The translations under genes were made by a program, and so were the position numbers. Below, one piece after another: positions 17,404 to 26,843 of a stretch of DNA of 64,000 bases (position 1 is the first letter of the stretch; each line of letters opens with the position of its first letter). The stretch is from Massilia sp. ST3 (GTDB lineage Bacteria; Pseudomonadota; Gammaproteobacteria; Burkholderiales; Burkholderiaceae_D), in assembly GCF_018119405.1 (NCBI RefSeq), contig NZ_JAGPWC010000009.1, positions 1 through 64,000 on the forward strand, given 5' to 3'. The notes beneath the pieces are model-generated. The model was not told the origin of the DNA. It searched no databases and saw only the letters and a list, made by a program, of their open reading frames with translations.

Positions 17404-18609
17404 TTAGAAGAAGTGGCGCCAGTCTTCGAGCCAGCCGGGGAAGGAGGCGGCTTCCATGGGGTTGGCGATGTGGTAGCCCTGGGCGTAGGTGCAGCCCAGG
17501 CCTTGCAGGAAATCCCAGTCCTGGCGGGTTTCGACGCCGACCGCGACCGACATGCGGTCCAGGCTGTGGGCCAGGCCGAGGCAGGAGCGCAGGACCGTGC
17601 CGAGGGGGCGGCGTTTCGAGGCGCCGTCGACGAAACTGCGGTCGATCTTGAGTTCCGAGAAGGGGATGCGCGCTAGCAGCTGCAGGTTGGAGCGGCCGGT
17701 GCCGTAGTCGTCGATCGCCAGGCCGAAACCCATCATTCGCAGGCGTACCAGGCGCTCGATGAAATGCGGGTCGGTGTCGAGCGCCGAGGATTCGCTCATC
17801 TCGAAGGTCACGTAGTCGGGCATCAGCTTGTGGCGGCCCAGGCAGCCGGTGATCTGGCGCATGAAGGCGGGATGGCCCAGGGTCTCGGGGGCGATGTTCA
17901 CCGAGATCGAGATCGGGATGCCCTGGTCGTGGAAGGCGCGGCACTGCTGCACCGACATCTCGATCATGCTCCAGTCCAGGAAGTCCACCCGCCCGCTCTC
18001 CACCAGCGCGTCGATGAAGGCGTTCGGACCCAGCACCCCGTGCTCGGGATGGCGCCAGCGTGCGAAGGCCTCCAGGCCTTTTACCTGCCCCGTCGCCAGC
18101 TCGATCTTGGGCTGGAAGAAGGGCTCGAACTGGCGTTTCTGCAGGCCGACGCCGATCTCCTGGAACGAGAAGCGCGGGCTGTCGGCGCGTGCGTCCCGCT
18201 TGGGCAGCGGGGTGTAGTTGTCGAGCAGGGGCTTGAGCTTGACGGCGGTGACCGGCTTGGAGATGGTGCCCAGCAGGTCGACGCCGTAGGCCTGGGCCAG
18301 GGTCTCGACCGAGAACAGCAGGCCGGCCGGCTGGGCGCCGGTGACCACCAGGCGCACCGGCGAGCCTGCCGCGCCCAGGTTGCGGATCAGCTCCAGGCCG
18401 TCCATCCCCGGCAGCGCCAGGTCGACGATGGCCACCTGCACCGCCCCCGGGCCCGGTTCCAGGCCGGGATCCAGGCTCTGCATGGCGATGTGCCCGTCGG
18501 GCACGTCCGTGACCTGGCTGGCGCCCAGCTGGCCGAGCAGCTCCACCAGCGCGCGGCGCTGCGCCGGGTCGGCTTCCGCCACCAGAAAATGCAAATGCGC
18601 GATGTCCAT
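17404..18609 (-). CDS. Receiver-EAL response regulator, EAL domain partly degenerate
   Basis: The protein has 401 residues. An N-terminal receiver domain (about 5-125) has the phospho-acceptor aspartate in VAIVDLALPGMDGLEL. A C-terminal EAL domain (about 150-395) reads EAF in LEAFARWRHP near residue 180. Kept features are the SVNIAP asparagine, the MSES glutamate, DDYGTG, the lysine of LKIDRSF and the glutamine of AQGYH. The AEGVE loop reads AVGVET, so a glutamate conserved in active EAL phosphodiesterases is a valine. Weak activity, or a role as a c-di-GMP receptor, is possible; this is inference. No histidine kinase gene is adjacent. It converges on the H-NOX operon across the palindrome array. 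Confidence 0.88.
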   Translation of the reverse strand: MDIAHLHFLVAEADPAQRRALVELLGQLGASQVTDVPDGHIAMQSLDPGLEPGPGAVQVAIVDLALPGMDGLELIRNLGAAGSPVRLVVTGAQPAGLLFSVETLAQAYGVDLLGTISKPVTAVKLKPLLDNYTPLPKRDARADSPRFSFQEIGVGLQKRQFEPFFQPKIELATGQVKGLEAFARWRHPEHGVLGPNAFIDALVESGRVDFLDWSMIEMSVQQCRAFHDQGIPISISVNIAPETLGHPAFMRQITGCLGRHKLMPDYVTFEMSESSALDTDPHFIERLVRLRMMGFGLAIDDYGTGRSNLQLLARIPFSELKIDRSFVDGASKRRPLGTVLRSCLGLAHSLDRMSVAVGVETRQDWDFLQGLGCTYAQGYHIANPMEAASFPGWLEDWRHFF

Positions 18610-18695
18610 CCTTGCTCCAGTCTCTACGCTCTCGGCTCAGGTGTGAGATTACCCCGAAGGCCGCGCCGCCGTCTATGCCTGCCCGCGTTCCGGGA

Positions 18696-19481
18696 CTAGC
18701 CCTGCCTCTGGCGCAGCGCCTCGAAGAAGCACACCGCGGCGCAGGCCGCCACGTTCAGCGATTCGACCTGGCCCGCGTGCGGGATCGCCACCCGGTGGCT
18801 GGCCAGGTCCAGCAGTTCCGCCGAGACGCCCTGCCCTTCGTGGCCCAGCACCCATGCCACCGGCTGCTTCAGGTCCATCGTGTACAGCGAGGCGCTGGCA
18901 TAGCCGCTGGTCGCCAGCACCGGCACCCGGGCCGCGCGCACCAGCGGCGCCAGCTCGGCGTTCTCGAAGATATCGAGCACGAAGTGGGCGCCCATCGCCG
19001 CGCGCAGCACCTTGGGCGACCAGCAGAAGGCGGTGCCGGGGCTGCAATACACCTGCTTGACGCCGCTGGCCGCCGCGCTGCGCAGGATGGAGCCGACATT
19101 GCCCGGGTCCTGTACGCCGTCCAGCAGCACGCTCGCATCCACCAGCCCGGCCGGCTTGGCGGGACGCGGTGTGGCGATCACGAACACCAGGTGCACCCCG
19201 TGCTCGACCTGGCTGACGGCGTTGAACAGCGCTTCCGGCAAGGCCGTCACCGGCGCATGCAGGGCCTCGCAGCGGGCCACGATGGCGGCCACTTCCGGAT
19301 TGGCCAGCGCGCCTTCCGCGACCACGCAGTGGTCCGGCGCGCCCCGCAGGTCGAGCCAGGTCTGGCACAGGTGGACGCCGTCCAGCAGGCTCTGGCCCGC
19401 CTTGCGGCGCGCCTGGGAGCTGGTGGCAAGCTGTTTCAGGTCCTTGTAGAAGGCGTTGTCGCGGGAAGTGATGGTCTTCAT
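18696..19481 (-). CDS. SpoU/TrmH-family RNA 2'-O-methyltransferase
   Basis: From ATG 19481 the protein has 261 residues. An N-terminal L30e-like substrate-binding part is followed by the SPOUT methyltransferase domain with its three motifs: [20 protein letters not shown] (motif 1), [11 protein letters not shown] (motif 2) and [20 protein letters not shown] (motif 3, the SAM-binding knot). It methylates a ribose in rRNA or tRNA; the exact site cannot be read. Its ATG overlaps the rnhB stop (ATGA), making it the last gene of the long leftward cluster. The longer upstream frame overlaps rnhB and was rejected. Confidence 0.92.
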   Translation of the reverse strand: MKTITSRDNAFYKDLKQLATSSQARRKAGQSLLDGVHLCQTWLDLRGAPDHCVVAEGALANPEVAAIVARCEALHAPVTALPEALFNAVSQVEHGVHLVFVIATPRPAKPAGLVDASVLLDGVQDPGNVGSILRSAAASGVKQVYCSPGTAFCWSPKVLRAAMGAHFVLDIFENAELAPLVRAARVPVLATSGYASASLYTMDLKQPVAWVLGHEGQGVSAELLDLASHRVAIPHAGQVESLNVAACAAVCFFEALRQRQG

Positions 19482-20140
19482 GCGGCCGCGCCCTCTGCCG
19501 CGGCGAAGAAGTCCGCCTGCAGCAGCGAACGCACCGGCGCGAAGGAACGGCGGTGCACCGGCGACGGACCGTGGGCGCGCAGCTGCTGCAGGTGCAACGG
19601 CGTCGAATAGCCCTTGTGCTGGTCGAAGCCGTACTGCGGATACAGCGCGTGCAGGCGCACCAGCTCGGCGTCGCGCGCGGTCTTGGCCAGGATCGAGGCG
19701 GCCGAGATCGCGTGCACCTTGTCGTCGCCTTCGACGATGGCGTGGGCGCGTACCTCCATCGGCGGGCAGCGGTTGCCGTCGATCAGGGCGATGGTCGGCA
19801 CGGTCTGCAAGGCTTCCACCGCGCGGCGCATGGCCAGCATGGTGGCGTGCAGGATATTCAGGCTGTCGATCTCGTCGCAGGAGCACTCGGCGATGGCCCA
19901 GGCCAGCGCGTACTCCTTGATCTGGGGCGCCAGCTCGTCGCGGCGCGCCTCGGTCAGCTTCTTGGAGTCGCGCAGGCCCTCGATCGGACGGCGCGGGTCG
20001 AGGATGACAGCGGCCGCGTACACGGGGCCGGCCAGCGGACCGCGCCCGGCCTCGTCCACGCCGCAGACGATGTCCTCGGCGGTAAAGGGACGCAGCCGCG
20101 GCGGCAGGCCGGGATACAGATTGACTTTCTTCTTGCTCAT
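19478..20140 (-). CDS. rnhB: Ribonuclease HII
   Basis: The protein has 220 residues. It cuts the RNA strand of RNA-DNA hybrids and removes single ribonucleotides from DNA. The first active-site motif [16 protein letters not shown] (about 27-42) contributes Asp and Glu. LIDGN and [13 protein letters not shown] carry the later acidic and lysine residues of the family. It lies between lpxB, 52 bp upstream, and the SpoU methyltransferase, which it overlaps. This lpxB-rnhB adjacency is common in proteobacteria. Confidence 0.96.
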   Translation of the reverse strand: MSKKKVNLYPGLPPRLRPFTAEDIVCGVDEAGRGPLAGPVYAAAVILDPRRPIEGLRDSKKLTEARRDELAPQIKEYALAWAIAECSCDEIDSLNILHATMLAMRRAVEALQTVPTIALIDGNRCPPMEVRAHAIVEGDDKVHAISAASILAKTARDAELVRLHALYPQYGFDQHKGYSTPLHLQQLRAHGPSPVHRRSFAPVRSLLQADFFAAAEGAAA

Positions 20141-20192
20141 CGTCGTTAACTTCGCGCTTTCTACTCAGCGCTTTTTACTCGGCGCATTCCAC

Positions 20193-21350
20193 TCAGCGCA
20201 TCCCGATCACGCGCAACACCGCTTCCGCACTCTCCTGCGCGCTGTTGCGCAGCAGGCTGTGGTGCATGTCGGTGAAGCGCCGCGCCAGCCGCTCGCAGCC
20301 CGCCGGATCGTCGAGCTGGCGCCAGACGGCGTCGGCCAGGGCTTCCGGGGTGGCCGCGTGCTGCAGGTATTCCGGCACCACGAACTCGCGCGCCAGGATA
20401 TTCGGCAGGCCGATCCAGGGCTGGTAGCCCATGTGGCGCATGATTTCCCACGAGGCGCGCATGACCTTGTAGGCGATCACCATCGGCTTCTTGAACAGCG
20501 CCACTTCCAGGGTCGCGGTACCCGATGCTACCAGCACCGCATCCCCGGCCGCAATCGCGGCGTGCGAGTCGCCGTCCACCAGTTGCACCGGCACATCGCT
20601 CAGGCCGGCCTTGTTCACGATGTCGAGGAAATAAGCGCGCTGGCGCTCTCCCGCCATCGGGGCCACGAACACGAGCTGGGGGTCGCGCGCATGCAGCAGC
20701 CGGGCGGCGCGCGCGAAGGGCTCGGCCAGGTACTTCAGCTCGGCCATGCGGCTGCCGGGCATGATGGTGACCACGCGCGCATCCTCGGCAATGCCGAGTT
20801 GGCGGCGCGCCGCCGCCACGTCCGGATTCATCGGGATCATCTCGGCCAGCGGGTGGCCGATATAGGTGGCCGGCACGCCGGCCTGGCGGTAGATCGCTTC
20901 CTCGAAGGGAAAGATCAGCAGCATGTGCGAGACCGCGCGCTGGATCTTCTTGATCCGTCCGCCGCGCCAGGCCCAGATCTGCGGGCTGATGAAGTGGATG
21001 GTCGGGATGCCGCCCGCGCGCAGCTGCTCTTCCAGCCCCAGGTTGAAGCCGGGGTAGTCGGCGCCGATGAAGGCGGCGGGCGGATCGCGAAGGAGGCGGT
21101 CGCGCAGGGTGTTCTGGATGCGTTTCAGTTCGCGGTAGCGCGGGATGACTTCGAACAGGCCGCGCACCGTCAGGGTTTCCATCGGCACGTCGGACACCAT
21201 CCCCTGCTCGATCATGCGCGGGCCGCCGATGCCCTGGAAGCGGGCGTTCGGCAGCTGCGGACGCAGGCCGGCCAGCAGGCGCGCCGCCAGCATGTCGCCG
21301 GAGGCTTCGCCGGCGACCAGGGCCAGCGAACAGTTAGCGGACGATGCCAC
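20193..21350 (-). CDS. lpxB: Lipid-A-disaccharide synthase
   Basis: The protein has 385 residues, the normal length of LpxB (GT19). It joins UDP-2,3-diacylglucosamine and lipid X into the lipid A disaccharide at the inner membrane. ALVAGEASGDMLAARLLAGL (about 10-29) is the family's N-terminal glycine-rich signature; FQGIGGPRM, HFISPQIWAWR and VTIMPGSRMAELK follow. The start overlaps the 3' end of lpxA by 17 bases, implying tight coupling. Confidence 0.97.
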   Translation of the reverse strand: MASSANCSLALVAGEASGDMLAARLLAGLRPQLPNARFQGIGGPRMIEQGMVSDVPMETLTVRGLFEVIPRYRELKRIQNTLRDRLLRDPPAAFIGADYPGFNLGLEEQLRAGGIPTIHFISPQIWAWRGGRIKKIQRAVSHMLLIFPFEEAIYRQAGVPATYIGHPLAEMIPMNPDVAAARRQLGIAEDARVVTIMPGSRMAELKYLAEPFARAARLLHARDPQLVFVAPMAGERQRAYFLDIVNKAGLSDVPVQLVDGDSHAAIAAGDAVLVASGTATLEVALFKKPMVIAYKVMRASWEIMRHMGYQPWIGLPNILAREFVVPEYLQHAATPEALADAVWRQLDDPAGCERLARRFTDMHHSLLRNSAQESAEAVLRVIGMR

Positions 21351-22122
21351 GGGTGGCGGCGCCGAGGAATTCGCGCATGGCGCGGATGTCGTTCGCTGCG
21401 CCGGTGGCGGCCGATTCCTCGGCGAGCAGCGCGGCCTTGGCTTCTTCCAGGGTCAGGTTGGAGCGGTAGATCAGCTTGTAGGCGCTGCGAATGCCGTCGA
21501 TCTGCTCGCGCGAGAAGCCGCGGCGTTTCAGGCCCTCGATGTTGACGCCGCGCGCGCCCGCCGGATTGCCCGAGACCAGCACGAAGGGCGGCACGTCCTG
21601 GGTCAGGCTGGTGTACATGCCCACGAAAGCGTGCGCGCCGATCTTGCAGAACTGGTGCACGCCGGCATAGCCCGACAGGATGGCGTGGTCGCCCACGTGC
21701 ACGTGGCCGGCCAGCTGGGCGTTGTTCGAGAAGATCGTGTGGCTGCCGACCTGGCAGTCGTGCGCCAGGTGCACGTAGGCCGAGATCCAGTTGTCGTCGC
21801 CCAGGCGGGTCACGCCTTCGTCCTGGGTGGTGCCCAGGTTCATGGTGACGAATTCGCGGATGGTGTTGCCGTCGCCGATTTCCAGGCGGGTCGGCTCGCC
21901 CTTCCACTTCTTGTCCTGCGGCGCGCCGCCGATGGAGCAGAACTGGAAGAACTTGTTGTCCTTGCCGACCGTCGTGTGGCCCTCGATGACCACGTGCGGG
22001 CCCACGACCGTCCCGGCGCCGATGCGCACGTTGGGGCCGATGATCGAATATGGGCCGACCTCGACCGAGCTGTCCAGCTCGGCCTTCGGATCGACGATCG
22101 CGCTTGGATGGATCTTGGTCAT
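21334..22122 (-). CDS. lpxA: UDP-N-acetylglucosamine O-acyltransferase
   Basis: From ATG 22122 ([10 protein letters not shown]) the protein has 262 residues, identical in length to E. coli LpxA. It adds the first 3-hydroxyacyl chain in lipid A synthesis. Left-handed beta-helix hexapeptide repeats fill about residues 1-185. The catalytic histidine lies in [13 protein letters not shown] (about 115-128). A C-terminal helical part follows ([14 protein letters not shown]). The start overlaps the fabZ stop by four bases; the longer upstream frame runs into fabZ and is not used. Confidence 0.97.
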   Translation of the reverse strand: MTKIHPSAIVDPKAELDSSVEVGPYSIIGPNVRIGAGTVVGPHVVIEGHTTVGKDNKFFQFCSIGGAPQDKKWKGEPTRLEIGDGNTIREFVTMNLGTTQDEGVTRLGDDNWISAYVHLAHDCQVGSHTIFSNNAQLAGHVHVGDHAILSGYAGVHQFCKIGAHAFVGMYTSLTQDVPPFVLVSGNPAGARGVNIEGLKRRGFSREQIDGIRSAYKLIYRSNLTLEEAKAALLAEESAATGAANDIRAMREFLGAATRGIVR

Positions 22123-22613
22123 TGCGCGGCCGCTCCACGCGCACTCATTTGCTCCTCGGCGGCGCCGCGGATGGTGCACATCAGTTCCCCCTCGACCGCG
22201 ACCTTGCCGTCGACGCTGGCGACCGCCTTGTACTTCCAGATGCCGCGCGAGGTGCGCAGGATCTCGACGTCCATCTTGAGCTGGTCGCCCGGCTCCACGG
22301 GACGCTTGAAGCGCACGCCGTCGATGCCGACGAAGTAGACCGTCGAGTTCTCGTCCGGCTTGACGCCCATGGTCATGAAGGACAGGATCGCGGCGGTCTG
22401 GGCCAGCGCCTCGACCATCAGCACGCCCGGCATCACCGGCTTGTGCGGGAAGTGGCCATTGAAGAATTCCTCGTTGGCGGTCACGTTCTTGATGGCGGTG
22501 ATGGTCTTGCCCAGTTCGTAGTCCACGACGCGGTCGACCAGCAGCAGCGGGTAGCGGTGCGGCAGGTATTCCTTGATCTGGGTGATGTCGAGAATTTTGG
22601 ATTCGGTGGTCAT
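22119..22613 (-). CDS. fabZ: 3-hydroxyacyl-ACP dehydratase
   Basis: The protein has 164 residues, slightly longer than the usual 150 because of its C-terminal tail. It dehydrates 3-hydroxyacyl-ACP in fatty acid synthesis and so competes with LpxA for the same substrate pool. The hot-dog-fold active site is visible as [20 protein letters not shown], with catalytic His and Glu near residues 54 and 68. It overlaps lpxD upstream and lpxA downstream by four bases each. Confidence 0.97.
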   Translation of the reverse strand: MTTESKILDITQIKEYLPHRYPLLLVDRVVDYELGKTITAIKNVTANEEFFNGHFPHKPVMPGVLMVEALAQTAAILSFMTMGVKPDENSTVYFVGIDGVRFKRPVEPGDQLKMDVEILRTSRGIWKYKAVASVDGKVAVEGELMCTIRGAAEEQMSARGAAAQ

Positions 22614-23659
22614 TGTTGTTCTGTCAGTGTTTTGATTGTTTTTTCAAGCGAACGGATCTTCTCGCGCATCGAGGCCAGGTTGCGCACGATGGCCGCGCTG
22701 CGTTCCCATTCGGCGTTCTTGGCCAGAGGGTAGAAGCCGGTGTACTGGCCCGGCTCTAACACCGAGCGCGACACCATGCTGCCCGAGGAGATATGGACGT
22801 TGTCCACGATTTCCAGGTGGCCCAGCACCATGGCGGCGCCGCCGAAGGTGCAGTGCTTGCCGATCCTGGCGCTGCCGGCCACGCCGACGCAGCCCGCCAT
22901 GGCGGTATGCGCGCCGACGTGGCAGTTGTGGCCGATCTGGATCTGGTTGTCGAGCTTGACGCCGTCCTCGATGATCGTGTCGGCCAGGGCGCCGCGGTCG
23001 ATGCAGGTATTGGCGCCGATATCGACGTCGTCCCCGATCAGCACCGTCCCGGTCTGCGGGATCTTGATGTAGACGCCGCCCTCGTTGGCGAAGCCGAAGC
23101 CGTCGGTGCCGATCACGGCGCCCGAATGCACGATCCCGCGCTTGCCGATGCGGCAGCGCGCGTGGAAGGTGACGTTGGCGAAGAAATGCGTGCCCTCGCC
23201 GACCGCGGCCTCGCGCCCGATGTAGCAGCCGGCGTCGATCACGGCGTGCGCGCCGATCACGGCGCCCTCCTCGATCGTCACGTTGGCGCCGACGTGGGCG
23301 GTCGGGTCGACCACCGCGCCGGCGGCCACCACGGCGCTCGGATGCACGCCCGGCGCCGCCGGCGCTTCGCTCAGCGAGACGAAGTACTGCGCGGCGCGGG
23401 CGAAGTAGGCGTAGGGGTTGGTGGTGACGATGCGCGCGCCCTCGTAGGTGGCGGCCACGGTCGGATCGTCCAGCGGCGACAGGATCAGGGCCGCCGCCTG
23501 GCTTTGCGCGGCCAGCGCGCGCAGCTTGCTGTTGCTGAGGAAGCTGATGTGCGAAGCGCCGGCGCTGTCCAGGGGGGCGATCGCCTGAACCTCGAGGTTC
23601 GGATCTCCCGCCAGTTGCCCGCCGAAGCGCTCGACCAAATCGCCCAGTCGAATGCCCAT
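22610..23659 (-). CDS. lpxD: UDP-3-O-(3-hydroxymyristoyl)glucosamine N-acyltransferase
   Basis: The protein has 349 residues. It adds the N-linked acyl chain in lipid A synthesis. An N-terminal uridine-binding domain (about 1-100) precedes left-handed beta-helix repeats (about 105-300), with the catalytic histidine in [17 protein letters not shown] near residue 240. The C-terminus ends in a short coiled coil ([19 protein letters not shown]). It lies between skp, 35 bp upstream, and fabZ, overlapping by four bases. Confidence 0.97.
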   Translation of the reverse strand: MGIRLGDLVERFGGQLAGDPNLEVQAIAPLDSAGASHISFLSNSKLRALAAQSQAAALILSPLDDPTVAATYEGARIVTTNPYAYFARAAQYFVSLSEAPAAPGVHPSAVVAAGAVVDPTAHVGANVTIEEGAVIGAHAVIDAGCYIGREAAVGEGTHFFANVTFHARCRIGKRGIVHSGAVIGTDGFGFANEGGVYIKIPQTGTVLIGDDVDIGANTCIDRGALADTIIEDGVKLDNQIQIGHNCHVGAHTAMAGCVGVAGSARIGKHCTFGGAAMVLGHLEIVDNVHISSGSMVSRSVLEPGQYTGFYPLAKNAEWERSAAIVRNLASMREKIRSLEKTIKTLTEQQ

Positions 23660-23694
23660 CTCGGTCTTTCCTTTAAATCGGTGTTACGTGTCTT

Positions 23695-24228
23695 TTACTT
23701 CGAGGCGTCGAGCAGCTTCAGGATCTTGTCCGTGATGTCGATGCGCGGATTGACCCAGGCCGCCTCGGCCAGCACGGCGTCCAGCTTCTCTTCCGCCGCC
23801 ACCTGCTCGAGCAGCTTGTAGGCCTTCTGCGCGATCGCCGCGCGCTCCTCGTTCTTGCGCTGCATGAGGTCTTCCTGGAACAGGTTGTGCATCCGCTTCC
23901 AGTCGGCTTCCAGGTTGATCAGGTCGCGCGTACGGCGGCCGCGTTCGCCCTCGTTCAGGCTGTTGGCCTCGTTCTCGAACTTCTTGCGCGCCGCGTTGAA
24001 GCGCTCGGCCGCTTCCTCGACCGCCTTCTGGCGGCTCGAGAATTCCGAGGCCAGCTTGGCGTCGGCCGCCTTGGCCATCTTCGATTCCGTCATCAGGCGT
24101 TCGGTGAACACGAAGCCGATGCGGCCCGAGGGCGCCTGACCCTGCGCCTGGGCCTGCGCCAGCGGCGCGGCGCAGAGCGCGGCGATCACGAGGCCGCGTG
24201 GCAGCGAGGCAATCAGATTTTTCAGCAT
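23695..24228 (-). CDS. skp: OmpH/Skp family periplasmic chaperone
   Basis: The protein has 177 residues with a cleavable signal peptide (about 1-28, ending AQAQAQG). The mature part is largely alpha-helical: long charged coiled-coil arms (for example KFENEANSLNEGERGRRTRD) flank a short beta core (IGFVFTERLM and DAVLAEAAW). Skp trimers hold unfolded outer-membrane proteins in the periplasm and deliver them to the BAM complex. It sits between bamA and lpxD, the conserved place. Confidence 0.94.
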   Translation of the reverse strand: MLKNLIASLPRGLVIAALCAAPLAQAQAQGQAPSGRIGFVFTERLMTESKMAKAADAKLASEFSSRQKAVEEAAERFNAARKKFENEANSLNEGERGRRTRDLINLEADWKRMHNLFQEDLMQRKNEERAAIAQKAYKLLEQVAAEEKLDAVLAEAAWVNPRIDITDKILKLLDASK

Positions 24229-24279
24229 AAGTCTCTCGCAATCCTCTTTTCGGTACAGCCTTGCCAGGTCGCCTCCCGG

Positions 24280-26640
24280 TCAGAAACCGGTACCCATCTG
24301 GAACTGGAAGCGCTCCAGGCGGTCGCCCGGCAGGGCGTTCAAGGGCTTAGCATAACTCAACTTGAGCGGACCCACCGGGGAAATCCAGGACAGGCCGATA
24401 CCAGCCGAGTAACGGAATTCCGATGGACGGATCTTCGCGTCTTCCTGGAACACCTGGCCGCCGTCGAGGAAGGTGAACCAGCGCAGGCTGCGGTCGGTGC
24501 CGCTGCCCGGGAACGGGAACTGCAGTTCCGCATTGCCGATCAGGCGCTTGGAGCCGCCGATCGCATCATAGTAGGTCGGGTCGACCACGCCCAGCGACGA
24601 GCTCTCGTAGCCGCGTACCGAACCGATGCCGCCCGCGTAGAAGTTCTTGAAGACCGGGTAGTTGTTGCCGCCGATGCCCTTGCCGTAGTCGAACTCGCCG
24701 CGCAGGGCCAGGGTCATCCACCGGGTGAGCGGACGGTACCACTGGTGCTCGTAGACCATGCGGTAGTACTTGGCGTCGCCCAAAGCGTCGATCTCGAGGT
24801 TGGCGCGCTGGAAACGGCCGCGGGTCGGGGTCACCGCGCTGTCGCGGGTGTCGCGGCCCCAGGCGACCGTGAGCGGGATCGCATTGGTGACGGCCTTGCC
24901 GACGCCGCCCACCGGGCCGCCGTTCTGCTCCACGAAGGTGCGGTACAGCACCGGCGAGCTTTCGTCGGTCTCGATCTGGGTGCGCTCCAGGCCGGCGCCG
25001 AAGTAGACGGTGTCGGATTCGGAGAACGGCACGCCGAAGGTCATGTTGCCGCCGGTCTGGCGCACGGTGTAGGAACCGATGTTCAGCGCCGGCGGACGCG
25101 AGGTGCGCAGGTAGAGCTGGAAGGCGCGCGAGATGCCGTCGTCGGTGAAGTACGGGTTGGTCTGCGAGAACGCGATCGTGCGGTTGTACTTGCTGGTGTT
25201 CAGTTCCAGGCCGATGGTGTTGCCCGAGCCGGCGAAGTTGGCTTGCGAGACCGAGGCCGTGAAGGTGAACTTCTCGGCTTGGGAGAACGCGCCGCCGATC
25301 ATGAAGTTGCCGGTCGGTTTTTCCTCGACCACGATGTTGACGTCCACCTGGTCCGAGGTACCCGGCGACTCCGGCGTCTCGACCTTCACTTCCTTGAAGT
25401 AGCCGAGACGGTCGACGCGGTCGCGCGAGAGCTTGACGCGGTTGGCGTCGTACCACGAGCTTTCGAACTGGCGGAATTCGCGGCGGATCACTTCGTCGCG
25501 GGTCACGGTGTTGCCCGAGATGTTCATGTGGCGCACGTACGCGCGCTTGCCCGGGTCGACGAAGAAGGTGAAGGCGACTTCGCGCTTGTCGCGGTCGATC
25601 TCCGGGTTGGCCGTCACGTTGGCGAATGCGTAGCCGAAGGTGCCGAGGCGGTCGGCGATCAGCTTGTTGGTGGCTTCCTGCAGGTCGCCCGAATAGGTCT
25701 TGCCCGGCTGGAGCAGGATCAGCTTTTCCAGCTCGGCTTCGCGGCCGAACATCTCGCCTTCCAGCTTCACGCTCTTGACGGTGTACTTCTCGCCTTCCGT
25801 GATGTTGATGGTGAGGTAGATGTCCTTCTTGTCCGGGGTGATCGAGACCTGGGTCGATTCGACCGTGGCCTCGAGGTAGCCGTGGTTCAGGTACCAGGAC
25901 TTGATGGTTTCCAGGTCGCCGGTCAGCTTCTGCTTGGAGTACTGGTCGGCCTTGGAATACCAGGTGAACCAGCCCGAGGTCGAGAGCTGCAGCTGTTCGC
26001 GCAGCTGCTTGTCCGAGAAGGACTTGTTACCGACGATGTTGATGCCCTTGATCTTGGCGACGTCGCCCTCGTCGACGTTGAACATGATCGTCACGCGGTT
26101 GCGTTCGATCGGGGTGACGGTGGTGGTGATCTTGACGCCGTACAGGCCGTGCGACAGGTACTGGCGCTTGAGCTCCTGCTCGGCGCGGTCGACCGAGGCC
26201 TTGTCGAAGATCTTGGTTTCGCCGACGCCGATTTCCTTCAGCGCCTTGACCAGCATGTCCTTTTCGAATTCCTTGGTGCCGGTGAAATCGACGGTGGAGA
26301 TGGCGGGACGTTCCTCGACCAGCACCACCAGCACGCCGTTTTCCTCTTCCAGGCGGATATCCTTGAAGAAGCCGGTCGCGTACAGGGCCTTGATCGCAGC
26401 GGTCGCCTTGCCATCGTCGAAGGTCTCGCCCACGCGCACCGGCAGGTAGCTGAACACGGTGCCCGCTTCCGTGCGCTGGATGCCTTCGACCCGGATGTCC
26501 TTGACGACGAACGGGTTGACGGCCAGCGCTTGTCCGGCGCACATGGCCAGCACGGCTGCGCCGATCAGGCTGCGACGGATGAACGGCAGGGCAAAACGAT
26601 CTGGTTGTGATTTCATTGGCTGGATCAAAGGGTCAGTCAT
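24280..26640 (-). CDS. bamA: Outer-membrane protein assembly factor BamA
   Basis: The protein has 786 residues, a normal BamA. A signal peptide ends around AGQALA. Five POTRA domains occupy about residues 35-435 (first one beginning FVVKDIRVEGIQRTEAGTV). The Omp85 beta-barrel runs to an aromatic C-terminal residue (FQMGTGF). It folds and inserts outer-membrane beta-barrel proteins. The start at 26640 is chosen because AAGGA lies nine to ten bases upstream; an internal ATG at 26616 also fits the signal peptide but has no clear ribosome site. A dispersed inverted repeat lies 27 bp upstream, between this gene and rseP. Confidence 0.97.
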   Translation of the reverse strand: MTDPLIQPMKSQPDRFALPFIRRSLIGAAVLAMCAGQALAVNPFVVKDIRVEGIQRTEAGTVFSYLPVRVGETFDDGKATAAIKALYATGFFKDIRLEEENGVLVVLVEERPAISTVDFTGTKEFEKDMLVKALKEIGVGETKIFDKASVDRAEQELKRQYLSHGLYGVKITTTVTPIERNRVTIMFNVDEGDVAKIKGINIVGNKSFSDKQLREQLQLSTSGWFTWYSKADQYSKQKLTGDLETIKSWYLNHGYLEATVESTQVSITPDKKDIYLTINITEGEKYTVKSVKLEGEMFGREAELEKLILLQPGKTYSGDLQEATNKLIADRLGTFGYAFANVTANPEIDRDKREVAFTFFVDPGKRAYVRHMNISGNTVTRDEVIRREFRQFESSWYDANRVKLSRDRVDRLGYFKEVKVETPESPGTSDQVDVNIVVEEKPTGNFMIGGAFSQAEKFTFTASVSQANFAGSGNTIGLELNTSKYNRTIAFSQTNPYFTDDGISRAFQLYLRTSRPPALNIGSYTVRQTGGNMTFGVPFSESDTVYFGAGLERTQIETDESSPVLYRTFVEQNGGPVGGVGKAVTNAIPLTVAWGRDTRDSAVTPTRGRFQRANLEIDALGDAKYYRMVYEHQWYRPLTRWMTLALRGEFDYGKGIGGNNYPVFKNFYAGGIGSVRGYESSSLGVVDPTYYDAIGGSKRLIGNAELQFPFPGSGTDRSLRWFTFLDGGQVFQEDAKIRPSEFRYSAGIGLSWISPVGPLKLSYAKPLNALPGDRLERFQFQMGTGF

Positions 26641-26666
26641 TAATACATATTCCTTGGCGCAGTGAC

Positions 26667-26780
26667 CGTAGGGTGGACGGCTACGCCGTCCACGCGGTGA
26701 TGGCTGGCCGCGAGATCGTGGAGCACGACGGCGCAGCCAATACCTATCACCGCGTGGGCGGGAAACCCGCCCACCCTACG
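26667..26780. repeat. Inverted repeat, family 1, upstream of bamA
   Basis: The arms are CGTAGGGTGGACGGCTACG with CCGTCCACGCGGTGAT at one end, and ATCACCGCGTGGGCGGG with CCCGCCCACCCTACG at the other. It matches the unit at 1109-1219 in its ends but differs in the centre. It fills most of the 203-bp rseP-bamA gap and lies inside what is normally a continuous transcription unit. Confidence 0.75.
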
Positions 26781-26843
26781 AACACCGTGCGGTAACAGCA
26801 TTCTTTATTTTGCCGGTGGATTCAGCGCGCATGGGAGCGATCG

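Noticed and set aside
23887-26610. A 907-codon open frame on the plus strand opposite bamA
   Set aside because: It is the reverse-strand shadow of bamA and skp, a usual effect of high GC; composition is Ala/Gly/Val/Arg/His-rich without motifs, and bamA is certain.
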